This document shows positions 13,101 through 25,100 of a DNA stretch of 64,000 nt, piece after piece. This DNA is from Bolinopsis microptera (taxonomy: Eukaryota > Ctenophora > Tentaculata > Lobata > Bolinopsidae). The translations under genes and the position numbers were made by a program. The notes beneath the pieces were generated by a model. The model was not told the origin of the DNA. It saw only the letters and a program-made list of their open reading frames with translations, and did not search any database. Positions within the stretch are counted from its first letter, which is position 1. The number at the start of each line of letters is the position of its first letter. The DNA lies in contig NC_087074.1 in assembly GCF_026151205.1 (NCBI RefSeq), positions 7,729,726 to 7,793,725 of the forward strand, written 5' to 3'.

Positions 13101-16100
13101 GTGTTGGCAGCACATGCTCCACACTTGTACTCGACCACTGCACTCATCCCTGTGTATTCGACGAACTTGGGCCTGCGGGTCATCTACGTTTATAATACTT
13201 AATACATATGTGATCCCGATAATTTGATATGGTGCCAGTGTATAATACCTGTCTTAGAAAGTAGTGTATACCAGGTATGGTGTATACCTGTCTGAGAGAG
13301 TCTGATTAATTCAGGAAAATAAGTGGGATTTAGGGCCACCTCCAGACCATGTTAGGATATACTTCAGTCAGAAAGCGTTTAGAAACACAACTAGAAAATT
13401 GTGTCAGAAATGTTGCGTGAAGTATTGAATGACTTACTGGCTGCAGTCGGATGCGGCTTCACTCTCGCCCGCGCAATCTGTTCCAGCTGCCGTTCCGTCG
13501 GTACCCTGCACGCATTTGATCGCGGCTTCACTTCGGTAAACTGCATAATCATTTGTTTGATATGGAGAATTATAGAAATGTATCGATTGCTTATATAATA
13601 TAGTAGAACCTCTATAATATGCTGGCAGGGAAAACGAACGGTGTAGAAATCTTAGTATTTTCTCAGTTAAAATTAAATATATCACTCAATGTAAGTTCAA
13701 ATGGTTACTAACAAAATACAGGAAAAACCCTGATTTACCGTGCAGTTTGGGGAAAGAAAAAGTATGGTAATTAATAAATGGGGGTTTTGCTGTAGTTTAA
13801 AATAGAATTAAGCTTAAAATGCAAATTACCTGCCACCAGGAGGAGGAGAGCGAACATCTTCATCTTAGCTAAACAGATGTAAATTAGTTTAACTTTATGT
13901 AAGTAACTAATTTGTGTAATTATTAAGTTGGTAACTGTAACTAATGTAAGGAACTCATAAATTAATGATGCAGTAACGAAGTAAATAATCGGGGTTCTAT
14001 ATTGTCTCAGAATAGACTGCTACTGTAAAACCATTAATTTCCGCGGTGAATTTAGATTTGCGATTTTTAAAGGACCCAAAAATCCGTGAAAATGCTGCGA
14101 AAGTATCTGGTTAAGTTTTACAGTATGATAAGAATAAGATGTTAATCGTATACAGATAAGCTAGCTAAAGCTAAAATGTTGAGAAAGAAACTGTCTGCTG
14201 TAGAAGTGGCAGGGAGTGACATAAAAAGGCAGGCGTAAAACACCGCGTTGCAGCGTGACCCCCTGTCACGTGTTATGCACGTGCAAATCACGTGGCGCGC
14301 ACTGTGCGACTAAGTACCGCCACGTGCAGCGAGAGAGAAACTGATAGTACGGACATGAGCTCAAAGCAACAGATCGATAATACTATAATGGAGCACCTCT
14401 AACTTGTTCTACGAAAGCGATATTTTCCGTGAGTAAGTCACGTGGAGCGTAATGCTGCGATAAACGGTCACGTGGTGCATTTGTGTCCGATTACTAAACT
14501 TTAAGTTTCACGCAGAAAGTGAAAGTAAGTTCACTTGCTCTATGTCTAACAATTATTGTACAAGTTCTGGCTATTCTCGGAGATTACGCTCCATAAAGAA
14601 TATTTAAGAATAAAGCAGTGAAACGTAGGAATATATCAACTCCCCAACATCTCCCAAGATTCTCCCCGACATGAGGGAAAACAAAAAGACGTATCTTTCC
14701 CCAGTTGGGCTGCGGAACATTATGCGCAAATATTGTCTCTGAATATAAATATCATCTGAGTAGAAATGTGAGTTCAGTGCAAAACAAACTGAATTTTTAG
14801 AGCGTCTGAAACAAACTGTTCTGAAGAAGTGAGCTCACTGGTTGCCTGTTGAAATATCATCTGTCAGAAAGAAGATGATCGTAATAAAACTGATAATTGC
14901 CTATTCTTTGTATGTTACTGGTACAATCTTTAAAATGTGTCACAAAAAATGCCAGTAGGGTTGTTAAGGGCTAGCAATTCTCGATCTCTGTAAGATTTGA
15001 AAGAACTTTTCAGATACTGTATTCTGTAAGTATCACATGCAGGTCCTTACTTTTAATACTTTGTATAATTTAAATAGAATCTAGACGTTTCTATGGTAAT
15101 TATACTCGTTTCACTTTCCTCTAGAGCTACGAATAATGGAGCTGTAAATATCTTCCCGCCCCATCTTATATTCAGTTTCATCTCTTGTTGTCATGGTGAC
15201 CTGCGTATCAAAGCCTGAGAACTCTTTGTATTATTTTCAGCACGCCTCCGCAGTTTTTCTCTATTTGTCAGCTGTGATTCAAGCACGAGACAAAGTCTGT
15301 TTTAAAAGCACGTGTTCAACTTACTGTTAATAGAGAAAGTGAAGTGAAAGTTACTTTACAGTGCGTGGCGACAGTTGCGGTTAGGTTGCTAACAATAACT
15401 TTGCACTTCATCCGGTCTGACATGTCCATTATAATCCGCAGTTATAGCATTATCTGTAGTTTAATCATACCAGTCCACATTTTTATTATATAACCAGGAA
15501 ATGTCCCTTCTCAGCGCGGGAACATGACTCAGTTACAAACGGAAATACCCGCAAAGTTATTATCCTTCAAGTTTCACATTATAATGTTATAATTTTACAA
15601 TATGTGAGATTCATATTGGATAGGAAATAATTTGTCTTGTGGGCTGCTAAAGCTATATAACGTGTCCGTGTGCAGGTGTAGAAGTGGTTTCCCTTACAGA
15701 GAGTCATTATCTTACGTTTGTAGATCTCTTTCTCTTTCTTTTACGTCAGCAGCCTGCATGCGTGGGGGAGTTTATCTGCTCATTGTATAAACTAGAGAGT
15801 AACAAGTGGGACTAATAACTGTATGCTCACAATGACAATGAAACCAAGCAACCCTCTTCTGTATAAAATTAGTCTCTTTCTGTACGATTATCAGTGTTAC
15901 CTAGCAGCTAACCGTTTAGGGGACCACCTTCTTGTAGGTACCATTATTTCGCTATTCTAAAGAAACTGAGCATTGTCAGAGTCTAAAGGGTGATGAAAGA
16001 GAGTCTGGTATAATAGGTTACTGGTGGTGGCTCCTGCTCCATTGTGCGCGTCACTCATGCTCTGAATCTCATGAATTTGACTGCTGAGTTGCATCCATTT

Positions 16101-19100
16101 CTTGCCTACAACACTTTCACTTTCACTTTTACGATTAATGCCCACTTTGTTTACTTCCATTCCTATTCTCCTATCCTTTCACTTTCTCTGAACTCCCGAT
16201 CATCTGCTGAGTCGCTCCGGTCGACTCAGCAGAATGATCCGAAAATCCGTGATTGAGGGTTAAATGAAGAAGGTCCCTGTCTAGAATATTCTTAGAGTAC
16301 CCTGCAGTTATGCTTAGTCTAAAACACTTTCTCTTTCATTATAAGTGTCCACATAGGTAGCTTTCACTCTTACTCTTAGTCTCACAAAGTTTTCACTTTC
16401 ACTTTCACTCCAAATACGGACAGATTCTAAGCTCTAAAACAGGATAATCTTCTTGAGCCGGATAAAGCACACAAATATGAGCGAGTTCATGAATTAAATT
16501 AAAATCCCGAACTTCCAGAACAAACAAAACTACCATAAAGAATGTAACTCTCAAATAATCTAAACAATAGCCAAATCTCTGTCCAGAATAATCTAAACAA
16601 TAACCAGCTCCCTCTCGACAGGTGAACCTCCATTTCTCTGACATGTACCTGAACGTGAGGTCCCCGGAGGAGTGTTTCCACAACGCTCTCTCTATAATAC
16701 ACGCCCTGCGGACCCTGGGGATGGACTACGATATCCATCCTACTGATATAATGCAGCCCAATGCCATTAACATGCTCCTCTTTATTACTCATCTCTACAT
16801 TACACTTCCTCAGTACAAGTAAGTCGTGGATTTATAATTAATAATTTCATAATTAATTAGGTTTTTGAAAATGGTTTGACGTTTTTATTTGAGTTTTGGT
16901 CCTCCGCAAAATTGATGTTATTTAATATCATCGACGACCCAGCCAATTTCCTCTAGAATGAGCGATTACACCTCCTCTAAACTACATAATTTCAGACCTA
17001 AAACAACAGTAATGTTTGAAGGAGCGTTACACCAGCCTGTTCTAAAGGAGCTGAAGGTTCAGAACCCTTCCAACAAGACAATCTCCTACTGTGTGACTGT
17101 AGTGGGTGAGGACCACGCCTCGTTCTCTGTACAACCTTCTACTCTCAATGTTAGTAACCGTTACCATACACCATTATACACTATACACGATACACCATTG
17201 TACAATGTACATTATACATTATACATTATATATACAGCCATCCAACCTTAAGATGTTATAGTTGACCTATACAAATTACAATTTTAACGTTAGAAAAATC
17301 CATAATTCATCCCTCTCATACAGCTAAAACTAACTCCTAACATTCTTCAGATAAGTGCTAACTCTCACGCACTGATAAAGGTCCGGTTCAGTTCGAGCTG
17401 GCTGCACCCTTGCAACGCTGCCCTCATGTTAGTTTCCAGACGAACTGGGGTAGCGTGTGGCAGCACTCTCGTGTTCAGTCTACAGTCCCTCGTCAACGAC
17501 ATTTTCCCTATCGTAAGTCTGTTGTCATTCTTTTATAGACTAGATCTTGCTTTAGAATCGGTTTTCAAAGACTTAGAGTTTTCTCCATGTACTCTGTACA
17601 TCAGGTTATATAGTGCAATTTTACTTAAAACAAAATCCCTGGAATTGATTTTACTACATTTTATTTAATAACAACTGCTATTATTTTCTGTGAGTTCATG
17701 TTTCACTCACAGCTCTATTCCAGAGTACAGTCCAAGTAGAGAGTGCAGTGTACAAGCCTCTCAAGTTCCCCCTCTCTGTAACCAACCCTCTCGGTAACGG
17801 TGGATCCTTCAAGGTAACATTGCTAATTTGGGTTTAGGCTGTATTTAGGAGACATTTCCTGTAAGAGCTCCTCTTTATACCCAAGAAATAATGAATCCTT
17901 TGTCAATATTCACGGTTATGAGTTGGTTAAATCATTACTATTTTATTAGATAGCACTGGTGGAGAGTAAGGGTTTAAAGGAAGGACTGAAGAGCAGAAAG
18001 AAGCAGCAAAACCCTAACATATCCGACACAACCGTTGGGAGTTTCGACGTGACCAAAGGTAGGAACTTTGTTGTACAACTGATGCGGTTGTACACATCAG
18101 TAACTGTCAGATAATCCGCTCGATGAGGGGAATCTGCTGATTTTATTTCATTCGAAAATGTAAAGCACTTACTCCCACACATTTTGTGTATATATAAAAC
18201 GCGCTAAAAATGAATGATGTTCATTTTAGGAATCGAAATTCGTCTATTTAGCCGATGGAAATTTTACAAAGTATGCATTCTGTCGTCTTCGTCCTCTAGA
18301 TTTGATTTGGTCTGTCTTATTTTTAAACCGTACCATTCAGCATATCCTCCTTATGCGACATTTGTCTGTTATGCACGTGGCTTGTCGAGTTAAATGATTT
18401 GGGGGGTTTAAATCCACAATTTTAAACTTTGAATTCCATGGAAACCATAATAAACACGGGTTAATAACTCCTAACAGCTCTTTCGCCATGAGAACTATAA
18501 TAAACACCGCCTCCCCCTTCCAGCTGCGGTGCCGACAAGTTCCCCATCATCATTCTGGTGCTCTGAGACCACAGTGGAGCTAGCACCAGGGGGTACTGCT
18601 AACCTAGAGCTGGAGTTCCTGCCCCTCTCACCCTGGCCCCAGGAACTGTGCTCTCCTCTTTTCTTGTCCGGGAGTTGGCGAATTCTTACAGGTTTGACTT
18701 ATTATCTCAATCCTATTGTACTGGATCCTGAAGTAATGTTATGTTAGGGTCAAATCTGGGGCGGGAAATACTGTGGCAGAAAAGCTTACTGAAAATATCA
18801 CGCATCTAGATAGTTCAACGTACGTATAATGTATATTTCACTTTTATCTGGATACAAAATACGTTTTTGTAAGCAACATCTCACGTCTTCATACACAGAA
18901 CATAGAAGGGATGGGACTGTATCCTGAACCACTAAACTTGTCTAAAAACAAGGATATCAGACTGAAATCTCCTGTAGACAGAATGAGACAGGATATCCTC
19001 GGCTCAGGTCAGCAAAGTTACTCAGTTTAAACTACTTTTGTCTGTTTTACTGTTATTGACCCAACAAATATTGACTATTAGTATTGATATGACATTTTAC

Positions 19101-22100
19101 TTGATTGAGCTCACACTTTCCATGTTATTATAAGTTGCCTGCTAACCCATCACCATGGCCATGGTAACACAGGTAGCAGTAACGTGATAAGGTACCGGTG
19201 TGACCCTGAAAAGGAGCTGGAGGGGGTACTGGAGATCCCCGCAGAGAACCCCCAGAAGATGGAGGCTCTCATCGAGACCGCTCAGCACAGGATGAGTGAA
19301 ACTGAGGTAAGTGTTAAAATAATTGCATTGTGGGATTGTTCTAGAAGTTGTTCTACACTTGAAACTGATAGTAGACTAATTATCATAGAACAGTTGTGTT
19401 GCGATGGTTGTTCTCTGTTATGGATAAGTTGATACCTTCGAAAAGATAACTCATATTTTGTGTTGAACAATATTAAGGCGAAGTTTTCAGCTCTGTTAAA
19501 TCTGATCGCTTATGAGTCAATGCCAATAACTTGCACTCCAGATGAAATTAAGATCCCCCCACGTTTTTTGAACTATTTGGTAGAATTACTTCGAATTTGG
19601 TCTGGTAGAATTAGTCTGCGTTTGATTTTAAACCTTTGCTATTCTGAGATAGGCCTAATCAGGGGGCCATAACTTGCTCATGATGTGTAAATCATTTCAG
19701 GATTATCACTATTGTGATTAAATTAATGTTATTATCGTTAGTTTTGTGACCTTTTATCCTTTTATATAAATCAGGGCGGCAAAGATATTTCTTGATTCTT
19801 CAATTAAAATCGTGTTCTGTCTAAAATGAGGATTAAGACGTTAGAGCCAAATCAATCGGATATTTCTTGGCTATGTTTAAATGTTATGAAAACGAATTAC
19901 TGCTAGACTTTGGGTAATCGCACAGACGAAATCTAAACAACAACATCAGCATCTGAATGTCATCCTGACCCTTCTTCCCTCAGATAAGAAGACGAAAGTT
20001 GACTGGAACGCTGGCCAGTGCCAGTGTAGCCTGTTTGGAGCAGGTAAACAAGGAACCCAACAAGCCCGACGACACCGGCCACTTCAAGGTTCACTGCAAC
20101 AGCAAACACTTCGTGTTCCCGGAGCGGGTATCATGTGATCCGGGCATTGGAGCTAAACTTCCTTTCACCTTCCAGGTAGATTATCTTGTTTTATCGTAAC
20201 AATCGGGTATCATATTCTTCACACTCTAGAAATATTGGTTAGCAGAACTGTATTTTCACATGCGCCATATCCAGGTGCTTCTGAGGCAACACACATATTT
20301 TGACTCGCTTTGAATTTCATTTGCTTAATAGACCGTCGAGTTGGCCATCTCGTGAATGATAGAGTTAGTATAATGTAAGTGTATAGTATACTGTATAGTA
20401 TAATGTATATTGTATAAATGTATAATGTATGAACCTCTTTCAGGCGGACGGACAAGGGTTCTACCCAGCCAAGGTAGTTTTAGTAAACAGTGGCGATATC
20501 CGAGTGTACGAATTGGAGGTTACTTGTACTCCCAGTACGACTCAGGCAGAGATCCTCTTCAGTGCTCCTACAATGCAGAGCGTTGTACAGGAGATACCAA
20601 TCGTAAGTGGAAATTCTCAAAGTGAATAGAAAATTCCGAAAATGAAACTTCTTTTTGTGAAAGTGAAACTTTAACAGTTTCTCCTTATCAATGAGTTTAA
20701 TCCACCTCCTGCCAGATAAACGAAACGCAGCATGATTGGAATTTGTCTGCTGTGATCCAAGGTGAGGCGTATCTCGGACCTCCTACCATGCTCGCCAAAT
20801 CATCCTCTACCTCACTTTATCCTCTCATGTTCAAACCTCTTTATCAGGGCGAAATTGAGGTTTGTATCTCTTCTTATTTCCTAGTTGTCTGTTATAGCAA
20901 TTAACAGACACAACCAGTACTTGAGTGCTTCTTGGTTAGTTCTTATTTGATCAGCTTAAAAGTCTTACTTATTTCTCACTATACCCCGAAAGGAGGTGCC
21001 CTCACAGTTGATGCTCCGAAACACCAGTAGTTTATTTTTGGTTCGATTAAAAGGGTTGTACTAATTGCAACACAAAACTGTACAATATTTCCACACCACA
21101 GGGAGAGTTGACGCTGACGAACGTAGCAAACGGAACAGTTCACAAGTTTAAATTGTCCGGATCAGGACTCAAGCCACTTCCACAGGAGACTGTTACTTTG
21201 AGGTGCCATGCCAGACAGAAATCTTCTCATACTGTCTACGTTCATAATCCTTCTGAGAGGAGAAAAACTTTCCAGGTTAGCTTCAATTTATTTTTAAAAT
21301 TCCTTATTTTAAGACTTAAACATTCATTCAAATACGAATTACAATAATTAATATTTTATCAAGAAATTAAAATTGTTAATGTGATAATTCAGTTATCGAT
21401 TTTCTTGAATTATCTCGCCCCTTTTGATTCTCAAACACCCCCACAATAGGCGTACACTGATCTGGATTGCATAGTGGGACTACACGAGATCTCGATAGAA
21501 GGAGGAATATCAGTTCCTTACGAGATCACAGCTTATCCAATAAAGCAGGGGGTTTACAAAGGCGTTTTCAGCTTCGAGTCAATCAAAGGGTCTGGTAAGT
21601 CAAACTCAAATATAAGTTAGCTAATTATAAGGACCCTGCTGAATTTGTAATTCCATCCGTGATTTGTAATTCCATTCGCAGTTCGCACCCGTTCGACTTG
21701 GCACAAAATATATCCCTCTGGCTCTGCTTTTCACAATATTTTCCATATTCAAATGGATTGCTGCAGGCACCCAACCAGACAATCCCCTCAGTTAGTGGGA
21801 GAGAGAGTACAAGTAGTAACACAACAGAAGCACACAGCGTCTGGTACTCCGTGGAGATATTTGTAGACCCTCCTCCTCCAGAGAAGACTGTTGATCTCTT
21901 CTGTGAGGCTAAGAAAGCGCTAACTCTAGAGGTTTGATGTTCTCACTGTCCTGAGTTTTTGATGTTTTCTTATTTTTATAAAGAGTAGTATGTGTGTAGT
22001 ATGTGTGTAATCGCACTGTACTGGTTACAACTAACATTTGTATCTTGCAGCTGTCTATCTCTAACCCGACTGATAAGGAAGTGATATTTGATGTAGCGTG

Positions 22101-25100
22101 TGAAGGGGAGGGGGTTTCAGGACCCCCGACTGTCTCCGTGGGCCCCAAGACAGAAGCTTGCTATGAGATCCTTTACAAGCCAACCTTTATTGGAAAATCT
22201 GCGGGAAAAGTTGTGTTTGTCAGCGAAGAGCTCGGTAAGTTCGTTTAGTTTTATACAGGATGTCTTTTCAGTCATTACGTACAAAATATGAACTACAAAA
22301 TATGAACTTCAAACTCCGCAAAGTTATTCATGTTCCTGTTATCAGGAGAGTTCTGGTACGAGGTGAAACTGAACGCAGAGAAACCCCGCCCCGTTTCCCT
22401 GCCACAGATGTGCGCTGAACTGGGTAAAACTGAGACTACCCTGATATCAGTGAGGAACGATCTGCCGGACAGCTGTCTGGTTCACATCACTCTTTCTAAC
22501 ACTTCCCACTTTGTGCTGCACAGTCAGGTTAGTTCAGGATTATTTTGAAGATACGTCGCCAAATACCCTTTATTTCTGGCCCTGCTTATTATCTCAATTA
22601 TTATCTCAATTCACGATATTACAACCAGATATTATTTCAGAGGAAAGTATCAGTCCCAGGAAATGGTAAAGTAGACCTGGAAGTAACCTTTATACCTTCG
22701 TCTCTTGGTAGCAGTGACAAACATACTTGTCACGTTGAGTTCTCCAGCCCTCAGGTTTTTATGTGACATTTATCAATTTTATATTTTCTTAGGTGTTTGG
22801 ATAAATTAAATTCAAATTATGATAAAACGTGAATCGTGATTATTTCCTGGAGAAATCCCAGTTCACCGATCTGTAATCCTCCAAATTCCTCCTCCAAAAA
22901 TCTTGGTCTCTCTCCTGGTCGATTTTCATATCCTATATTTTGTTCTACCTTAAAGCACAGTTAAAGAACAATATATTTCAGTTAGGAGAATGGTCGTACA
23001 CCTTGCAAGGACAGGGTATAAGACCCACAGTGATGGATCCTGTGAATATCGCCTGCTCTCTAGGACAAGTCACCCAGACTCTCCTACCCTTCAAGAACCC
23101 TCTAGATCATCCTATAACTGTGTCATGTAGACTTCTGGAGAGGAATAAGATAGAACACAAAAGTACGTTTTATGGTTAATTCATGTTTGGATAACTTTTA
23201 GATTCATCAATATAGTTTGCAATGCTGACATATAAGATAAATTCTTATAAGGTATTGCCTAAAATACCCCAAATTTAGTTCTCTGACTTAGTTCAAGTTA
23301 CTTCAAGAAGTTAAGTTCAATTAACCAAGTAACCCATCACTCACTGTATGAACTAAGTTACACTAAACTAACCAGCTAACCCGTTCAGTTGCCCAACCAT
23401 ATGAACTAAGTTACACTAAACTAACCAGCTTAGAACCCGTTTAGTTGCCCCACCATATGAACTAAGTTACGCTAAACTAACCAGCTTAGAACCTGTTTAG
23501 TTGCCCCACCATATGAACTAAGTTACACTAAACTAACCAGCTAACCCGTTTAGTTGCCCCACCATATCAACTAAGTTACACTAAACTAACCAGCTTAGAA
23601 CCCGTTTAGTTGCCCCACCATATGAACTAAGTTACACTAAACTAACCAGCTAACCCGTTTAGTTGCCCCATCGGATGAACTAAGTTACACTAAACTAACC
23701 AGCTAACCCGTTTAGTTGCCCCATCAGATGAACTGTTCGAGCTCCTAGTGAATGAGGAGCTGATGACGGTGCCAGAGCGGGGTGTCCTGGAATTACCATT
23801 CACCTTCAGACCTTTGGACATGGTTCAGGCTTCTGCGTATATTGTAGTGGAGGTAGTTGAGGAAGGATCCAAAGTGGACGGTGTTAAATGGCAATTCCCT
23901 GTAAAGGGTAAATAGTCTTCTTACTGGTTCTGAATTTTAGTTTCTGCTCTCTAGAATCTACAAAATATCATGTTCAATTGTTTTACTCGTATCACATATT
24001 TGTCTTGACTTGGCGGGCCTTTTTTGCAGGAACGCCAGTTTTCAATGTTAGTAAAGGTTACCAGTTACCGGTAATAAGTTGCAAGTCAAAAGAACGGAAG
24101 GAGTGCTTCATGGAAATAATTCTGGATACGAACTCAGTGAAACCTACACAGAACGTGAAATACACTGAGGCAGCCAGTAAGTGTTTGGCATCTGGGTAAT
24201 TTTTCTTAGTTTAACATAATTTGTAGATCTGGGAGACATCAAGATATTCTGTACTAAAAATGTTTGGAAAACAACTTTTTATAAAACAGTTAAAACTTAC
24301 AATAATGCTCCCTAAACTTTAGTAAGCGATAGACCGAGTGAGCTAAAAGAAGGATGGAAGAAGAAGGAATCCGAACAAGAGTTCACTTTCTCAGTAGACG
24401 AGACAAATCTGCTTTCTTTACAACACTGTTCTTCTTCTCACATATCTCCTCCTGGCCTCAGTCTCATTACCTTTACTCTAGTCTTCGCTCCCGGCAAACC
24501 CATCAAGTAAAGAATTCTTATGTTCTTATTTCAGTTACTTCAGATTAGATTTTATATAAATATCGTAGTCTAAAACAACGAATTAAATCAGCTTGACTTT
24601 ATCAATGACTCAGCTTAGCCGATTAATACTGAAAACTAACAATTATCTCCCTACCAGGAAGACAGTAAAGTTAACAGTGGACAGTAAAAATGGAGGTCGG
24701 TGGATCTACCCGTTCACAATCCACTCTACCTCAGCCGAACCTGACGACAGTATCGTGATTAGAGCTTCAGGTCTGCACAAGGACTCTGTCGTGGGCATCA
24801 GACTCAACAGCCTTGATAGGTATGAGGGTTTTAAACTTGGTCAGGATATTTTTTTCCCTGCTCTTGCCGAAGGCAAAAAGATCGTAGGGAATAAGTAATC
24901 GGGTTTGGATATATGAGCTATCCCGATGGACCTGCGGTGACGACAAAAGTCTGCTCCTTCGCAATATAGACCACTCCCCTATAATTATGAGTATAGGAAG
25001 CGTCTGTTATGCTGCGCGCGACGCTCGGCATGTGTTAGTTAATTGCAGTATCCAACGCGAATTTCAATTGTCAAACGATGCCGTTCAAATTAAATTAGCC

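Larger units (their letters stand above)
8632..16818 (+). other. CFAP47: CFAP47 exons 22-24: calponin-homology domain split by a 7.4 kb intron
   Basis: Exons: 8632-8883, 9019-9208, 16622-16818. They encode the CH core: WFLSLSDFLLWSHL in exon 22; RTLLGWLSHHYETQ and DNDLLDGLVLAALLSSYCPF in exon 23; SPEECFHNALSIIHALRTLG and TDIMQPNAINMLLFITHLYI in exon 24. The last two match the helix that closes a CH fold. CH domains bind actin or tubulin in other proteins; the ligand in CFAP47 is not shown by sequence. The intron between exons 23 and 24 (9209-16621) hosts a transposon nest and a complete minus-strand gene. Confidence 0.88.
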
